From Pseudomonadota bacterium (GTDB lineage: Bacteria; Pseudomonadota; Gammaproteobacteria; Burkholderiales; Ferrovaceae), in the NCBI GenBank assembly GCA_021850135.1, contig JAJZRV010000004.1:1-57388 (forward strand): 57,388 nt of DNA, given 5' to 3'. Under the pieces are notes generated by a model. That model was given only the letters and a program-made list of their open reading frames with translations, had not been told where the DNA came from and searched no databases. Both the position numbers and the translations under genes were made by a program. Below are positions 20,056 through 30,317 of the stretch, one piece after another. The stretch's first letter is position 1; each line of letters opens with the position of its first letter.

Positions 20056-21825
20056 CTATTGTCCGCGCATGAACAGGCGGTCCAGCTCGGAAAGCGTGAT
20101 CTGGCGCCAGGTGGGGCGGCCGTGGTTGCACTGATCCGAACGATCGATGCGCTCCATGTCGCGCAACAGCGCGTTCATCTCGGGCAAGGTCAATTGACGA
20201 TTGGCCCGAACGGCGCCGTGGCAGGCCATGGTGGCGAGCAGTTCGTCCTGCCTTTCAATCAGCAGGCGGGTCGTTCCGTACTGGCGCAACTCGGACAGGA
20301 TGTTGCGGGCCAGGGCTTCGGCCCCCTCTTCCGCCAATAAGGCGGGAAGCGCCCGGACAGCCAGCGTCTCCGGTCCCAGCACGGCAAGCTCGAGGCCCAA
20401 CCGGGCCAGCGCCCCGGCATGGGTTTCGGCTGCAGCCACATCGCCCCGCTCGACCTTGAGGCTCACGGGGATGAGCAGGGGCTGCGACTGCAGTTCCTGT
20501 CGGTTCAGGGCGGCCTTGAGCCGCTCGTAGAGAATCCGCTCATGCGCCGCATGCATGTCCACCAGGACCAGACCCTGGCGATTCTGGGCCAGGATATAGA
20601 TGCCATGCAGTTGCGCCAGCGCGTAGCCCAGCGGAGGGGCCTCACCTTCCTGCGGCGCTGTCGCAGCCGCAACGTCTGGCCCTTCGCGCCGGGGCTCTGA
20701 CAATGGACCGAACAGGGCGGCGTGGAACGCGTCGGGTTCGCGCATGGCCAGGGTCTGCTGCAACGGCGGGCGCGCATCCCAACCGGTCTGGGGCGCGTAA
20801 AACGTCCGTGCCTGCGCGGGCTCGGCCTCCCGCCCGGGTGCCGTTCCGGCCAGTGCCTTGCTCAGGCTTTGAAACATGAAGCGGTGCACTGCCTGCGAAT
20901 CGCGAAAGCGGACTTCCGTCTTGGCAGGATGCACGTTGACATCCACCGCTGCGGGGTCCATGTCGAGGAAAAGAACATAGGCCGGATGCCGCTGATGGTG
21001 CAGCACATCCTGATACGCTTGGCGTATGGCGTGCGCCACCAGTTTGTCGCGGACGAAGCGGCCGTTGACGAAAAGATACTGCGTATCCCGCGATGCCCTG
21101 GAGTAGGTGGGCCGTGCCACCCAGCCCTGCACTTTCAGTCCGGCCACCTGCTCTTCCAGGGGGAGCGCCGCACCGACGAAATCCTCGCCCAAGACGGAAC
21201 GCACGCGCAGCTCCAGGCTGGAGACGGGCCAATGGCGCTGGGTGCGCCCCTGATGCGCCAGACGAAACGCCACCTGGGGATAGGCCAGCGCCAAACGATG
21301 CATCAGTTCGTCGCAATGCGCGTACTCGGTAGCTTCCGACTTGAGGAACTTGCGACGCGCCGGTGTCTCGGAAAACAGATCCGCCACCACGATGGTGGTT
21401 CCCGGATCGCGCGCTGCGGGACTGACGGCATCCACCCGCCCCGCCTGGCCACGGATCGTGAAGGCGCGCGAGGCATCCCGCGTCCTGCTGATGATCGTGA
21501 CTTCCGCCACGGCGGCCATGCTGGCCAGGGCCTCTCCGCGAAACCCGAGGCTGGAAACCGTTTCAAGGTCACCCAACGAGCGAATCTTGCTGGTGGCGTG
21601 CGCCGCCAACGCCAGCGGCAGGTCCTCTGCCGCCATGCCCAGCCCGTTGTCCTCCACGCGGATGCGCTTGACCCCCCCCTGTTCGAGCGTGACGGCAATG
21701 TCGCTGGCTTGCGCATCGAGCGCATTTTCAAGCAGCTCCTTCAGCGCGGAAGCGGGGCGTTCCACCACCTCGCCCGCAGCGATCTGGGCGATCAGGACAT
21801 CGTCGAGCCGTTGAATCCGGCTCAT
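20056..21825 (-). CDS. mutL: DNA mismatch repair protein MutL
   Basis: 589 aa; IAAGEVVERPASALKELLENALDAQASDIAV, SLGFRGEALASMAAVAEV, FVNGRFVRDKLVAHAI, DVNVHPAKTEVRF, CHGAVRANRQL. Confidence 0.98.
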   Translation of the reverse strand: MSRIQRLDDVLIAQIAAGEVVERPASALKELLENALDAQASDIAVTLEQGGVKRIRVEDNGLGMAAEDLPLALAAHATSKIRSLGDLETVSSLGFRGEALASMAAVAEVTIISRTRDASRAFTIRGQAGRVDAVSPAARDPGTTIVVADLFSETPARRKFLKSEATEYAHCDELMHRLALAYPQVAFRLAHQGRTQRHWPVSSLELRVRSVLGEDFVGAALPLEEQVAGLKVQGWVARPTYSRASRDTQYLFVNGRFVRDKLVAHAIRQAYQDVLHHQRHPAYVLFLDMDPAAVDVNVHPAKTEVRFRDSQAVHRFMFQSLSKALAGTAPGREAEPAQARTFYAPQTGWDARPPLQQTLAMREPDAFHAALFGPLSEPRREGPDVAAATAPQEGEAPPLGYALAQLHGIYILAQNRQGLVLVDMHAAHERILYERLKAALNRQELQSQPLLIPVSLKVERGDVAAAETHAGALARLGLELAVLGPETLAVRALPALLAEEGAEALARNILSELRQYGTTRLLIERQDELLATMACHGAVRANRQLTLPEMNALLRDMERIDRSDQCNHGRPTWRQITLSELDRLFMRGQ

Positions 21826-23264
21826 GGAGACACGGCGAGACGACTGCCTTGCAGGTCAGATCGTACGGTACGGGATTTGTTCAGCGGCGGATTGGCCGCC
21901 AGATAGCGCTGCAAGCCTGCCAGGATGGCCCCTGCCAGGCGGTCCTGGTATTGGGTGTCGTTAAGACGCCGTTCTTCTTCGGGGTTGGTGATGAAGGCCG
22001 TCTCCACCAGAATGGAGGGAATGTCCGGCGACTTCAGCACGGCAAAGCCGGCCTGCTCCACTTCGCCCTTGTGCAGCGCATTGACGTGGCTGAGTTCGCC
22101 CAGCACGGCCCGGGCTATTTTGAGACTGTCGTTGATCGTGGCGGTTTGGGACAAATCGAACAGGGTCTGTGCCAGATACGTTTCATGCGCGTTGATATTG
22201 ACCCCTCCGATGAGGTCGGCATCGTTTTCACGCTTGGCCAGCCAGCGCGCAGCCACCGACGTGGCGCCCTTTTCGGACAGGGCAAACACGGAAGAGCCGC
22301 GTGCATCGCTGTTGATGAAGGCATCCGCATGGATCGACACGAACAGGTCGGCATGCAGTTGCCGCGCCCTGGCCGTTCTGCCCTGGAGCGGAATGAAATA
22401 GTCGCCGTCGCGGATCAATACGGCGCGCAGGTTGGGTTGGGCATCGATCAGCGCCTTGAGGCGCCGCGCAATGGACAGGGTGACCCTTTTCTCGTAGGTG
22501 CCGCCCCGCCCGTGCGCCCCCGGATCCTCGCCGCCATGGCCCGCATCCACTGCGATGGTGATGCGTTGCATGCCGAGCGGTTTGGACGAAGACGCAACTC
22601 CATTTGCAGGCGGCTTCGGCAAGTCGGCTGTCGGCATTGCCGCCGTTGCTACCGAAGAGGCCGCCGTCACCGCAGGCAGGGCCGCTGCCCCGGTCGCAGC
22701 AGGCGCGATGGCCGGGGGTGCCCCACTTTCCGGAGGTGCCGTGGGCGCCGCGGCCTCCTGCTGCGGATGCGGCGCCGGCGGGGGGGCCGCTCCCGCCTGG
22801 CGGCTTTCAAGCAGCGCCATCAACGGGTCTGAGGGGGTTTCAGGATAGATGTCGAGAACCAACCGGTATCCGTATTCCGCTACAGGATCGAGCAGGGAAG
22901 TGCTGGCCTTGACCCGGGTCTTGAGGTCGAACACCACGCGTAGCACTCCCGGCTTGAAGCGCCCGACCCGGATCCCCTTGATGTAAGGATCGTCAGCCTT
23001 GAGGTTGCGTGCCATGGTTTCGAGGGGCGGACTCAACTCGACGCCCTCGAGATCGAGCACCAACCGGTCGGGATGTTCCACCGAGAACAGGGTACTGCGA
23101 ATTCCGGTTTTCGATTCGAAGGTGACTCGCGTGTATTCTTCGGCAGGCCAGAGCCGGACGGAATGAATGCGGGTGGCCGCCATGGCGGGCGACGACGCCA
23201 GGGCCATCCCGGTCGTCACAAGAAGCAGGAGCAGTGTCAGGCGATGGAAATACGTTCGAGGCAT
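21822..23264 (-). CDS. N-acetylmuramoyl-L-alanine amidase (AMIN + Amidase_3)
   Basis: 480 aa; AMIN region RLWPAEEYTRVTFES; IAVDAGHGGEDPGAHGRGGTYEKRVTLSIARRLKALID; GFAVLKSPDIPSILVETAFITNPEEE. Confidence 0.95.
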   Translation of the reverse strand: MPRTYFHRLTLLLLLVTTGMALASSPAMAATRIHSVRLWPAEEYTRVTFESKTGIRSTLFSVEHPDRLVLDLEGVELSPPLETMARNLKADDPYIKGIRVGRFKPGVLRVVFDLKTRVKASTSLLDPVAEYGYRLVLDIYPETPSDPLMALLESRQAGAAPPPAPHPQQEAAAPTAPPESGAPPAIAPAATGAAALPAVTAASSVATAAMPTADLPKPPANGVASSSKPLGMQRITIAVDAGHGGEDPGAHGRGGTYEKRVTLSIARRLKALIDAQPNLRAVLIRDGDYFIPLQGRTARARQLHADLFVSIHADAFINSDARGSSVFALSEKGATSVAARWLAKRENDADLIGGVNINAHETYLAQTLFDLSQTATINDSLKIARAVLGELSHVNALHKGEVEQAGFAVLKSPDIPSILVETAFITNPEEERRLNDTQYQDRLAGAILAGLQRYLAANPPLNKSRTVRSDLQGSRLAVSP

Positions 23265-23728
23265 TGTCGTCCCAAAAGTGAGCCTGCAGTCATGGTCAGC
23301 TTTCTGCCTTCCCCCTCCGTCGTACGCAGTTCAAGGGTGACATCCGCGGCGGGGAGCCATTCTCCTGCCTTTTCAGGCCATTCCACGAAACACAGTCCCG
23401 ACCCGCCAAAGCATTCTCGAAACCCTGCATCCTCCAACTCGGAATGGCTTTTGATTCGATAAAAATCAAAGTGATACAAGTATAAGCTCGAAACATTATA
23501 GGTTTCAAGCACCGGATACGTCGGACTCTTGATATTTCCCTCCACCCCCAATGCGCGCAACACGGCCCGCACCAAGGTGGTTTTTCCCGCCCCAAGCTCC
23601 CCCTTGAGGAGGACGAGCATGCCCGGCTTGAGGCCGGCCGCGAATCGTTGCGCCCAAGCCTCGGTGGCTGCCACGTCAGGGAGAACCACTTCGGACTGCA
23701 GGGGGGGCGTTGACTCTTGAACGTTCAA
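23237..23728 (-). CDS. tsaE: tRNA threonylcarbamoyladenosine biosynthesis ATPase TsaE (start uncertain, likely TTG)
   Basis: LLKGELGAGKTTLVRAVLRALGVEGNIKSPTYPVLETYNVSSLYLYHFDFYRIKSHSELEDAGF; upstream of the amidase gene as usual. Confidence 0.94.
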   Translation of the reverse strand: MNVQESTPPLQSEVVLPDVAATEAWAQRFAAGLKPGMLVLLKGELGAGKTTLVRAVLRALGVEGNIKSPTYPVLETYNVSSLYLYHFDFYRIKSHSELEDAGFRECFGGSGLCFVEWPEKAGEWLPAADVTLELRTTEGEGRKLTMTAGSLLGRQCLERISIA

Positions 23729-23827
23729 TGCTGACCTCTTATGGGGTGCGGGTTGGTCTAACCCGGTATCGAAGCATACCCGACGCGCCAGCGCAAGGGC
23801 GCCCCCGCTCGGGTATGATGAACGGTC

Positions 23828-24892
23828 ATGATTCCCGCAGCCCCCCTCTCCCCGCATGCGCTCAAAACCCTCCTGACCCAAGCCGCACTGGAGCTGGGAT
23901 TCGATGCCGTGCGGGTGACGCAGCCCGACCTGCGCGAAGCCTCGGCGCGGTTGCAGGACTGGCTTGCCGCCGGACATCACGGCGAAATGAGCTTCATGCG
24001 CCAGCACGCCGAGCTGCGCGCCGACCCTGAGGCCCTGCATCCAGGGACCCTGCGGGTCGTCAGCGTGTGCATGCCGTATCTCACGACTTCCCTCGAGGAC
24101 GCCGAGGCCACGCTCTCGGACGGCCGTCGCGGTTACATTTCACGCTATGCCCTGGGGCGGGACTACCACAAGGTCCTGCGCTCCCGCCTGCAACGACTGG
24201 CCGACCGGCTGGCGCAGCACTGGGGGCCCTTCAACTACCGGGTCTTTACCGACAGCGCGCCTGTCCTCGAGGTGGAAATCGCCCGCCAGGGCGGTCTGGG
24301 CTGGCGCGGCAAGCATACCCTGCTGTTGCGCCGGGGTGCCGGCTCGCTCTTCTTCCTGGGAGAAATCTATACGGACCTGCCGCTCCCGCTGGATCCGGTC
24401 GTCGAGGAACATTGCGGCACATGTCGGTCCTGCATTGACGTGTGCCCGACCCAGGCCATTCTGGGCCCCTACCAGCTGGACGCACAGCGTTGCATTTCCT
24501 ACCTCACGATTGAGCTCAAGGGCGCCATTCCCGAAGCCCTGAGACCCCTGATCGGCAACCGCATCTACGGTTGCGACGACTGCCAGCTGGTCTGCCCCTG
24601 GAACCGCTTTGCCCAGCAATCCCGGATACCCGACTTTGCTCCGCGCGCCGCGCTCCGGGCCGACCCATTGGTGACGCTGTTTTCCTGGAGCGAGGCCCAG
24701 TTCAACGAACGGCTGGCCGGATCCGCCATCCGACGCATCGGACATGAACGCTGGCTGCGCAACATCGCCGTGGCGTTGGGGAACGGCCCGCCGGATCCTG
24801 ATGCCATTGCCGCCTTGAACCAGCGTCGGGACCACCCCTCCGCGCTGGTACGGGAACACGTGAACTGGGCGCTGCGCCGGTTGTCGGAGTAA
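23828..24892 (+). CDS. queG: Epoxyqueuosine reductase
   Basis: 354 aa; ISRYALGRDYHKVLRSRLQRLAD, two 4Fe-4S motifs (CGTCRSCIDVCP; CDDCQLVCPWN). Confidence 0.96.
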   Translation: MIPAAPLSPHALKTLLTQAALELGFDAVRVTQPDLREASARLQDWLAAGHHGEMSFMRQHAELRADPEALHPGTLRVVSVCMPYLTTSLEDAEATLSDGRRGYISRYALGRDYHKVLRSRLQRLADRLAQHWGPFNYRVFTDSAPVLEVEIARQGGLGWRGKHTLLLRRGAGSLFFLGEIYTDLPLPLDPVVEEHCGTCRSCIDVCPTQAILGPYQLDAQRCISYLTIELKGAIPEALRPLIGNRIYGCDDCQLVCPWNRFAQQSRIPDFAPRAALRADPLVTLFSWSEAQFNERLAGSAIRRIGHERWLRNIAVALGNGPPDPDAIAALNQRRDHPSALVREHVNWALRRLSE

Positions 24893-24893
24893 A

Positions 24894-26597
24894 ATGACCC
24901 GTTTTTTGATGCCGCAAGGCCTGGAAAACCAACCCCTGATGAAACCTGCATCCGCCCTTTTGCTGCGCACTGCCTTGCGCATTCCGGCCTTTCTGGGCGG
25001 ATTGCTGCTGGCGGCCCTTCCCGCACTCAACGCCGGCGCCGTGGACGGACTGCCCTTCAACAAACCGGCCTTGCCCGCCGCCCTGGCTGCTCCCAGCGCC
25101 CCCAAAACCTTTCTGATGCCCGAAGAGGCGTTCAAGGTCAGCGTGGACGCCGCAGCTCCCCAGGATCTCTCCGTCCAGTTCACGCCCGCTCCGGGGTATT
25201 ACCTGTACCGGGACCGGATCAAGGTCGTAGGCACATCGGGCGCCCCCATGGGTTCCGTGGCCTTTCCGCAGGCGGAAAGCAAGCAGGATCCCAGTTTTGG
25301 CCGGGTCTGGGTGTATCACCACCCCTTTGCCGTGGATGTCTCCCTCCCTGCAGCACCCCCGCATGAAGTGGCCATCACCTACCAGGGTTGCGCCGACCAG
25401 GGCATCTGCTACCCGCCCACTACACAAAATTTTGTCCTGGCCTCGGCCACGGGGCGCTACCAGCCCGTCTCCGGAAACGCGCTGTTGCCCAGCGCCCCTG
25501 ATGCCAGTTCAGCCAATCCCAATGAATTTCTGGGCTTCCTGAAGGGGGCCAGACCACTGCTGGTGCTGGTCAGCTTTTTCGGGTTTGGGCTGCTGCTGGC
25601 CCTGACGCCCTGCCTGTTTCCCATGATTCCCATCCTTTCAGGCATCATTGCGGGCCAGGGCAGCGACATCACCAAGCGTCGCGCTTTCGGACTGTCGCTC
25701 ACGTATGTGCTGGGCATGGCGCTGACCTATGCCCTGGCAGGCATCCTGGCCGGGCTGTCCGGCACGTTGCTGTCCAATGCACTGCAAACGCCGCCCGTTC
25801 AAATCGGAACGGCGCTCCTGTTCGTCGTCCTGGCGCTTTCCATGTTCGACGTGTACCAGCTCCAGTTGCCGCCCGCCCTGCAGAACGGGCTGAATACCCT
25901 CTCCAGCCGCCTGCCCGGAGGACGATATCTTGGGGTGGGGTTGATGGGCGTCCTCTCCGCCCTGGTCATGGGGCCCTGCGTGGCGGCCCCGCTGGCGGGC
26001 GGACTGCTGTACATCGCCCAGACGCATGACGTGGCCCTGGGCGGCGCCGCACTGTTCATCCTGGCCCTGGGGATGGGCATGCCGCTCCTGGTCATCGGCA
26101 CTTCGGCCGGCGCCCTGTTGCCTCGGGCGGGGCGCTGGATGGTCTGGGTCAAACGGTTCTTTGGATTGCTGCTGCTGGGCGTGGCCCTGTGGATGGTGAC
26201 CCCGCTGCTGGGGTCGCGGATTGCCGCCAACGGTCCGCATTTCGAACCCATCGCATCCCCTGCGGCGCTGGACCAGGCCCTCACCCGGGCCGCCGCGGAA
26301 GGCCGGCCCGTGTTGCTGGATTTTTATGCCGACTGGTGCGTGTCCTGCGTCGAGATGGAAAAAAACGTCTTTCCGACCCCGGCCGTGAAATCCGCGCTGG
26401 AAAAAGGCGTCCTGCTGCGCGCGGACGTCACCCAAAACACGCCTGACGATCAGGCCTTGCTGACGCGCTTTGGATTATTCGGCCCGCCCGGCACCATTTT
26501 CTTTGGCAGTAACGGCCGGGAGATCAGTGAAGGCCGCTTGGTGGGATACGTGCCGCCGCAACAGTTTCTGGACCACCTGAACGCAGTGTTCCACTAG
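24894..26597 (+). CDS. dsbD: Thiol:disulfide interchange protein DsbD (start may be internal)
   Basis: 567 aa; N-terminal periplasmic domain with [12 protein letters not shown] domain [19 protein letters not shown]-terminal thioredoxin fold [18 protein letters not shown]. Confidence 0.96.
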   Translation: MTRFLMPQGLENQPLMKPASALLLRTALRIPAFLGGLLLAALPALNAGAVDGLPFNKPALPAALAAPSAPKTFLMPEEAFKVSVDAAAPQDLSVQFTPAPGYYLYRDRIKVVGTSGAPMGSVAFPQAESKQDPSFGRVWVYHHPFAVDVSLPAAPPHEVAITYQGCADQGICYPPTTQNFVLASATGRYQPVSGNALLPSAPDASSANPNEFLGFLKGARPLLVLVSFFGFGLLLALTPCLFPMIPILSGIIAGQGSDITKRRAFGLSLTYVLGMALTYALAGILAGLSGTLLSNALQTPPVQIGTALLFVVLALSMFDVYQLQLPPALQNGLNTLSSRLPGGRYLGVGLMGVLSALVMGPCVAAPLAGGLLYIAQTHDVALGGAALFILALGMGMPLLVIGTSAGALLPRAGRWMVWVKRFFGLLLLGVALWMVTPLLGSRIAANGPHFEPIASPAALDQALTRAAAEGRPVLLDFYADWCVSCVEMEKNVFPTPAVKSALEKGVLLRADVTQNTPDDQALLTRFGLFGPPGTIFFGSNGREISEGRLVGYVPPQQFLDHLNAVFH

Positions 26598-27139
26598 AGC
26601 TTGATGAAGTGCTCGCGGTAGTGCTTGAGCTCCTCGATGGACTCCTGGATGTCTGCCAGGGCCTCGTGCTTTCCCGACTTCTTGAACGCCCCGTAGACTT
26701 CAGGCTTCCAGCGCTTGGAAAGCTCCTTCAACGTGCTGACATCCAGGTTGCGATAGTGAAAGTAGCGCTCGAGGTCTGGCATGTAATTGGCAAGAAAACG
26801 CCGGTCCTGGCAGATGGAGTTGCCGCACATGGGGGACTCGCCTGAGGGAACGTATTCCTTGAGGAAAGCCAGAAGCAATGCTTCTGCCTTGCCCTCATCC
26901 AGGGGAGAGGCCTTGACCTTGTCGATCAGCCCGGAACGCCCGTGGGTGCCCTTGTTCCATGCATCCATGCCGTCGAGCACGGCATCCGGCTGGTGCACCA
27001 CCAGGACCGGGGCCTCGGCGACCGTGGCCAGCTGATTGTCCGTGATCACGATCGCCACTTCGATGATTCTGTCGCGCGCGGGGTCCAACCCCGTCATTTC
27101 CATGTCAACCCAGATGAGACGGTTCTTGTCTTGTGCCAT
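26594..27139 (-). CDS. orn: Oligoribonuclease
   Basis: 181 aa; [63 protein letters not shown]. Confidence 0.97.
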   Translation of the reverse strand: MAQDKNRLIWVDMEMTGLDPARDRIIEVAIVITDNQLATVAEAPVLVVHQPDAVLDGMDAWNKGTHGRSGLIDKVKASPLDEGKAEALLLAFLKEYVPSGESPMCGNSICQDRRFLANYMPDLERYFHYRNLDVSTLKELSKRWKPEVYGAFKKSGKHEALADIQESIEELKHYREHFIKL

Positions 27140-27196
27140 AATTTGGTGGTTTGATCCTGTTTTCCGACCTGCGTTTTCTGACGACATCCATTATTC

Positions 27197-28453
27197 ATGA
27201 ATGCTTCGATGCTGTTTCATCTGGTTTTTCTGCTGCTTCTGACCGGTGTCACCGGGGGGCGATTGTGGCTTGCCTACAGACAGATCCGGCACGTCAGGCT
27301 TCATCGCCAGAACGTCCCTGCCGCTTTTCAGACCCGTATCCCGCTGGAGGATCACCAAAAGGCCGCAGATTATACCTGCGCAAAAACCAAGCTCCGTATG
27401 ATACACATCCTGAGCGATGCCTTGCTACTGCTGCTCTTCATCGAGGCAGGCCTGCTGGAGGGGCTGGACCAGCTGCTGTTGGGGGCCTTGGGATCCGGGT
27501 GGGCCCATGATCTGGCGCTGGGCGGCAGCGTGCTCCTGATCGGGGCGCTGGTGGACCTGCCGCTGAGCCTTTACGGCACCTTTGGCGTGGAGGCGCGCTT
27601 TGGGTTCAATCGCATCACCCCCAGGCTGTTTTTGATGGACCTGTTGCGCGAATCCCTGATCACCGTGGGCCTGGGTGCGCCCGTATTCCTGGCTGCCGTG
27701 TGGATGATGAATTCGTTGGGAAGCCTGTGGTGGCTCTGGGCCTGGGCCGCGTGGATGGCTTTCAATATTGTGCTGCTCACGCTCTACCCCACGCTGATCG
27801 CCCCCCTGTTCAACCAATTCACGCCGCTGCCGCCGGGGGATCTGCGCCAACGCGTGGAAGCCCTGCTGCAGCGTTGCGGCTTTCGTTCCAGCGGCCTGTT
27901 CGTGATGGACGGTTCGAAACGTTCGAACCACGGCAACGCCTACTTCACGGGTTTTGGAAAGAGCAAACGCGTCGTCTTTTTCGATACCCTGCTCGAGCGC
28001 CTCGACCCCGCCGAAACAGAAGCCGTCCTCGCCCATGAGCTGGGGCACTACCACTGCCGCCACGTGGTGCAGCGCATTCTCGTGCTCTTTGGTTTGAGCC
28101 TGGTCTTCCTGGGGCTTCTGGGCTGGCTCAAGGAAGTGCCCTGGTTCTATCTCGGACTGGGGGTCACGACGCCCGGCACCGCGATGGCCCTGATCCTGTT
28201 CATCCTGGTCATTCCCGTGTTCGGTTTTCCGCTCCAGCCCCTGATGAGCTTTTATTCCCGCAAGCATGAATTCGAGGCGGATGCCTATGCGGCGCGCCAT
28301 ACCCCGGCCGCCAAGCTCATCAGCGCGCTGGTCAAGCTGTATCAGGACAATGCCTCATCCCTGACCCCGGACCCGCTGCATTCGGCCGTTTACGATTCGC
28401 ACCCGCCGGCCGCGCTGCGCATTGCACGTCTGGAATCGCTCCAGGCCGCGTGA
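27197..28453 (+). CDS. M48 family metallopeptidase (Ste24/CAAX prenyl protease 1-like)
   Basis: 418 aa polytopic; DTLLERLDPAETEAVLAHELGHYHCRHVVQRI (HExxH), FYSRKHEFEADAYAARH. Confidence 0.93.
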   Translation: MNASMLFHLVFLLLLTGVTGGRLWLAYRQIRHVRLHRQNVPAAFQTRIPLEDHQKAADYTCAKTKLRMIHILSDALLLLLFIEAGLLEGLDQLLLGALGSGWAHDLALGGSVLLIGALVDLPLSLYGTFGVEARFGFNRITPRLFLMDLLRESLITVGLGAPVFLAAVWMMNSLGSLWWLWAWAAWMAFNIVLLTLYPTLIAPLFNQFTPLPPGDLRQRVEALLQRCGFRSSGLFVMDGSKRSNHGNAYFTGFGKSKRVVFFDTLLERLDPAETEAVLAHELGHYHCRHVVQRILVLFGLSLVFLGLLGWLKEVPWFYLGLGVTTPGTAMALILFILVIPVFGFPLQPLMSFYSRKHEFEADAYAARHTPAAKLISALVKLYQDNASSLTPDPLHSAVYDSHPPAALRIARLESLQAA

Positions 28454-29340
28454 ACACCACACTCACCGGAACGGTCGTCGCAGCCTTTGGCCGCCACTAT
28501 GAAGTCGCGCTTCCCGACGCGGAAGTACCCGTGCATTGCGTGCGTCGCGGCAAAAAAACGGACATCGCCTGCGGGGATCGCGTAGAAATCCTGAGGACGG
28601 GCCCGGGACAAGGTGTCATCGAGACGGTGCACGAACGCCGCTCGCTGCTATACCGTGCGGATGCCTGGCGGGAGAAACTGCTGGCCGCCAACGTGGACCA
28701 GGCCCTGATCGTGGTGGCACCCGAACCCACTTACAGCGACGAACTCCTGACGCGTTGCCTGATTGCTGCGGACGCCGCCGGCGTTACTCCCGTGATCATC
28801 CTCAACAAAATGGATCTGGGAGAGGCTGCCCGGCAAGCCCTGGCGGCGCTCAAATACTACGTGGACCTGGGCTACCCCCTGGTATCCTTGAGCGCCTTGC
28901 AGGACGTCTCGGCCCTGCGCCCGCTGCTCGAGGGGCACGTCAGCATCCTGGTGGGACAGTCCGGCATGGGCAAATCCACCCTGGTCAACGCCCTGGTCCC
29001 CGATGCCCTGGCCCGAACCAACAGCGTGTCCCTCGCCCTGGATTCAGGCCGTCACACCACGACGGCCGCCCGCTACTATGCCCTGGATGCAGACAGTGCG
29101 CTCATCGATTCCCCCGGGCTGCAGGAGTTCGGCCTGGCCCACTTGAGCCCCAAGGCCATCGAAGGATATTTCAGGGAATTTTCGGACCTGCTGGGGCAAT
29201 GCCGCTTCATGGATTGCCAGCATCTCAACGAACCAGATTGCGCCCTCAAAAAACGGGCGCATGGAAACGCACGCCGGGAGTTACGGTTGCGTTACCTCAC
29301 GACCCTGCAGCAGGCGAAGCGGCACCGGGAGCACAACTAA
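28450..29340 (+). CDS. rsgA: Ribosome small subunit-dependent GTPase A
   Basis: 296 aa; circularly permuted GTPase with LNKMDL, VGQSGMGKSTLVNALVPDA, HTTTAARYYALDADSALIDSPGLQEFGL, Zn motif C...C.H.....C. Confidence 0.96.
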   Translation: MNTTLTGTVVAAFGRHYEVALPDAEVPVHCVRRGKKTDIACGDRVEILRTGPGQGVIETVHERRSLLYRADAWREKLLAANVDQALIVVAPEPTYSDELLTRCLIAADAAGVTPVIILNKMDLGEAARQALAALKYYVDLGYPLVSLSALQDVSALRPLLEGHVSILVGQSGMGKSTLVNALVPDALARTNSVSLALDSGRHTTTAARYYALDADSALIDSPGLQEFGLAHLSPKAIEGYFREFSDLLGQCRFMDCQHLNEPDCALKKRAHGNARRELRLRYLTTLQQAKRHREHN

Positions 29341-30239
29341 CCGCCCACCATTGCAGCAATCGTCATCAGGGCGATGATCAGCAGCCACAGCACCAAGGTG
29401 CGCCAGATCATGCCCTCGGCACTGCGCAAATGGTCCATGTCGGGCGCCTCGCCCACCCCCAGGTCCAGCCCCCCATAAAGACGATTGGGCGAGGAAGCGT
29501 CCCCCAGGCGGATTCCGAGCGCACCGGCAGCACTGGCCAGAACGATGCGCAGGGCAGCACGGTTTCCGGAGGCCTGGGTGCGCCAGCAGAACAGGGAATC
29601 CTCGAAATTTCCGACGATGGCGAAGGCCAGCGCGGTAAGCCGCAAGGGGATCCAGTCCAGCCAGTAAAACGCAGTGCGGGAAAAATGTCCGAAATCGGTT
29701 TGGGTCTCCGAACCCCAGATCTGGTTGAGACGCAGGGCCATCAGGTAGAGCAGCGCGCCAGTGGGCCCAGGCAGCAGGCAGTACCAGAACAGTACGGCAA
29801 GCAGGTGGCTATGGATGTCGACGATTGCAAGCTCGATGCCCCGGGCCACGAGTTCGGGCAATGCGGGCGCCGTCACCCCGGGAAATCCCAGGCGTTCGGC
29901 CACCTGGCTCCGTTCCATGTGGCGCAGATCCGCCTGCAACGTGGAGAGCCGATTGAGGGTCGACCGGAAATCAAGGACCAGCGTCAGCACCAGGACGTCG
30001 ATCACCCATCCCAGCCCCGCCCCCAGCCAGCCCGACAGCAGGCTGAGCGTGCCAAAGACGAGAAGGACCGGCGCCACCGCGAGCACCCATGCCGCAATGC
30101 CATGGTGCCGCTCGCCTGAGTTGAGCAGGTCGTCCAGGCTGCTGGCGTATCGGTCAAACAGTGCAAAAACTTTGGCCTGGCTGGAAACGGTTCGGTACTG
30201 TTCCAGCAGCAGTGCAATCAGAATGGAAAAGAAGTTCAT
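29337..30239 (-). CDS. CobD/CbiB (AmpE-like) family integral membrane protein
   Basis: 300 aa; MNFFSILIALLLEQYR..., TAFYWLDWIPLRLTALAFAIVGNFEDSLFCWRTQA, LGDASSPNRLYGGLDLGVGEAPDMDHLRSAEGMIWR. Confidence 0.8.
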   Translation of the reverse strand: MNFFSILIALLLEQYRTVSSQAKVFALFDRYASSLDDLLNSGERHHGIAAWVLAVAPVLLVFGTLSLLSGWLGAGLGWVIDVLVLTLVLDFRSTLNRLSTLQADLRHMERSQVAERLGFPGVTAPALPELVARGIELAIVDIHSHLLAVLFWYCLLPGPTGALLYLMALRLNQIWGSETQTDFGHFSRTAFYWLDWIPLRLTALAFAIVGNFEDSLFCWRTQASGNRAALRIVLASAAGALGIRLGDASSPNRLYGGLDLGVGEAPDMDHLRSAEGMIWRTLVLWLLIIALMTIAAMVGG

Positions 30240-30283
30240 GGTCGCGGTCTTCGGCTGAATTGCGTCGAGGTTAACACAATCCA

Positions 30284-30310
30284 TAAAAAAAACGGGGGTT
30301 GCCCCCCGTT
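30284..30310 (-). terminator. Rho-independent terminator downstream of ORF 30318-31355
   Basis: Minus strand: AACGGGGGGCAACCCCCGTTTTTTTTATGG; stem AACGGGGG (30291-30298) with CCCCCGTT (30303-30310), then a T-run. Confidence 0.85.
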
Positions 30311-30317
30311 GGTTCGT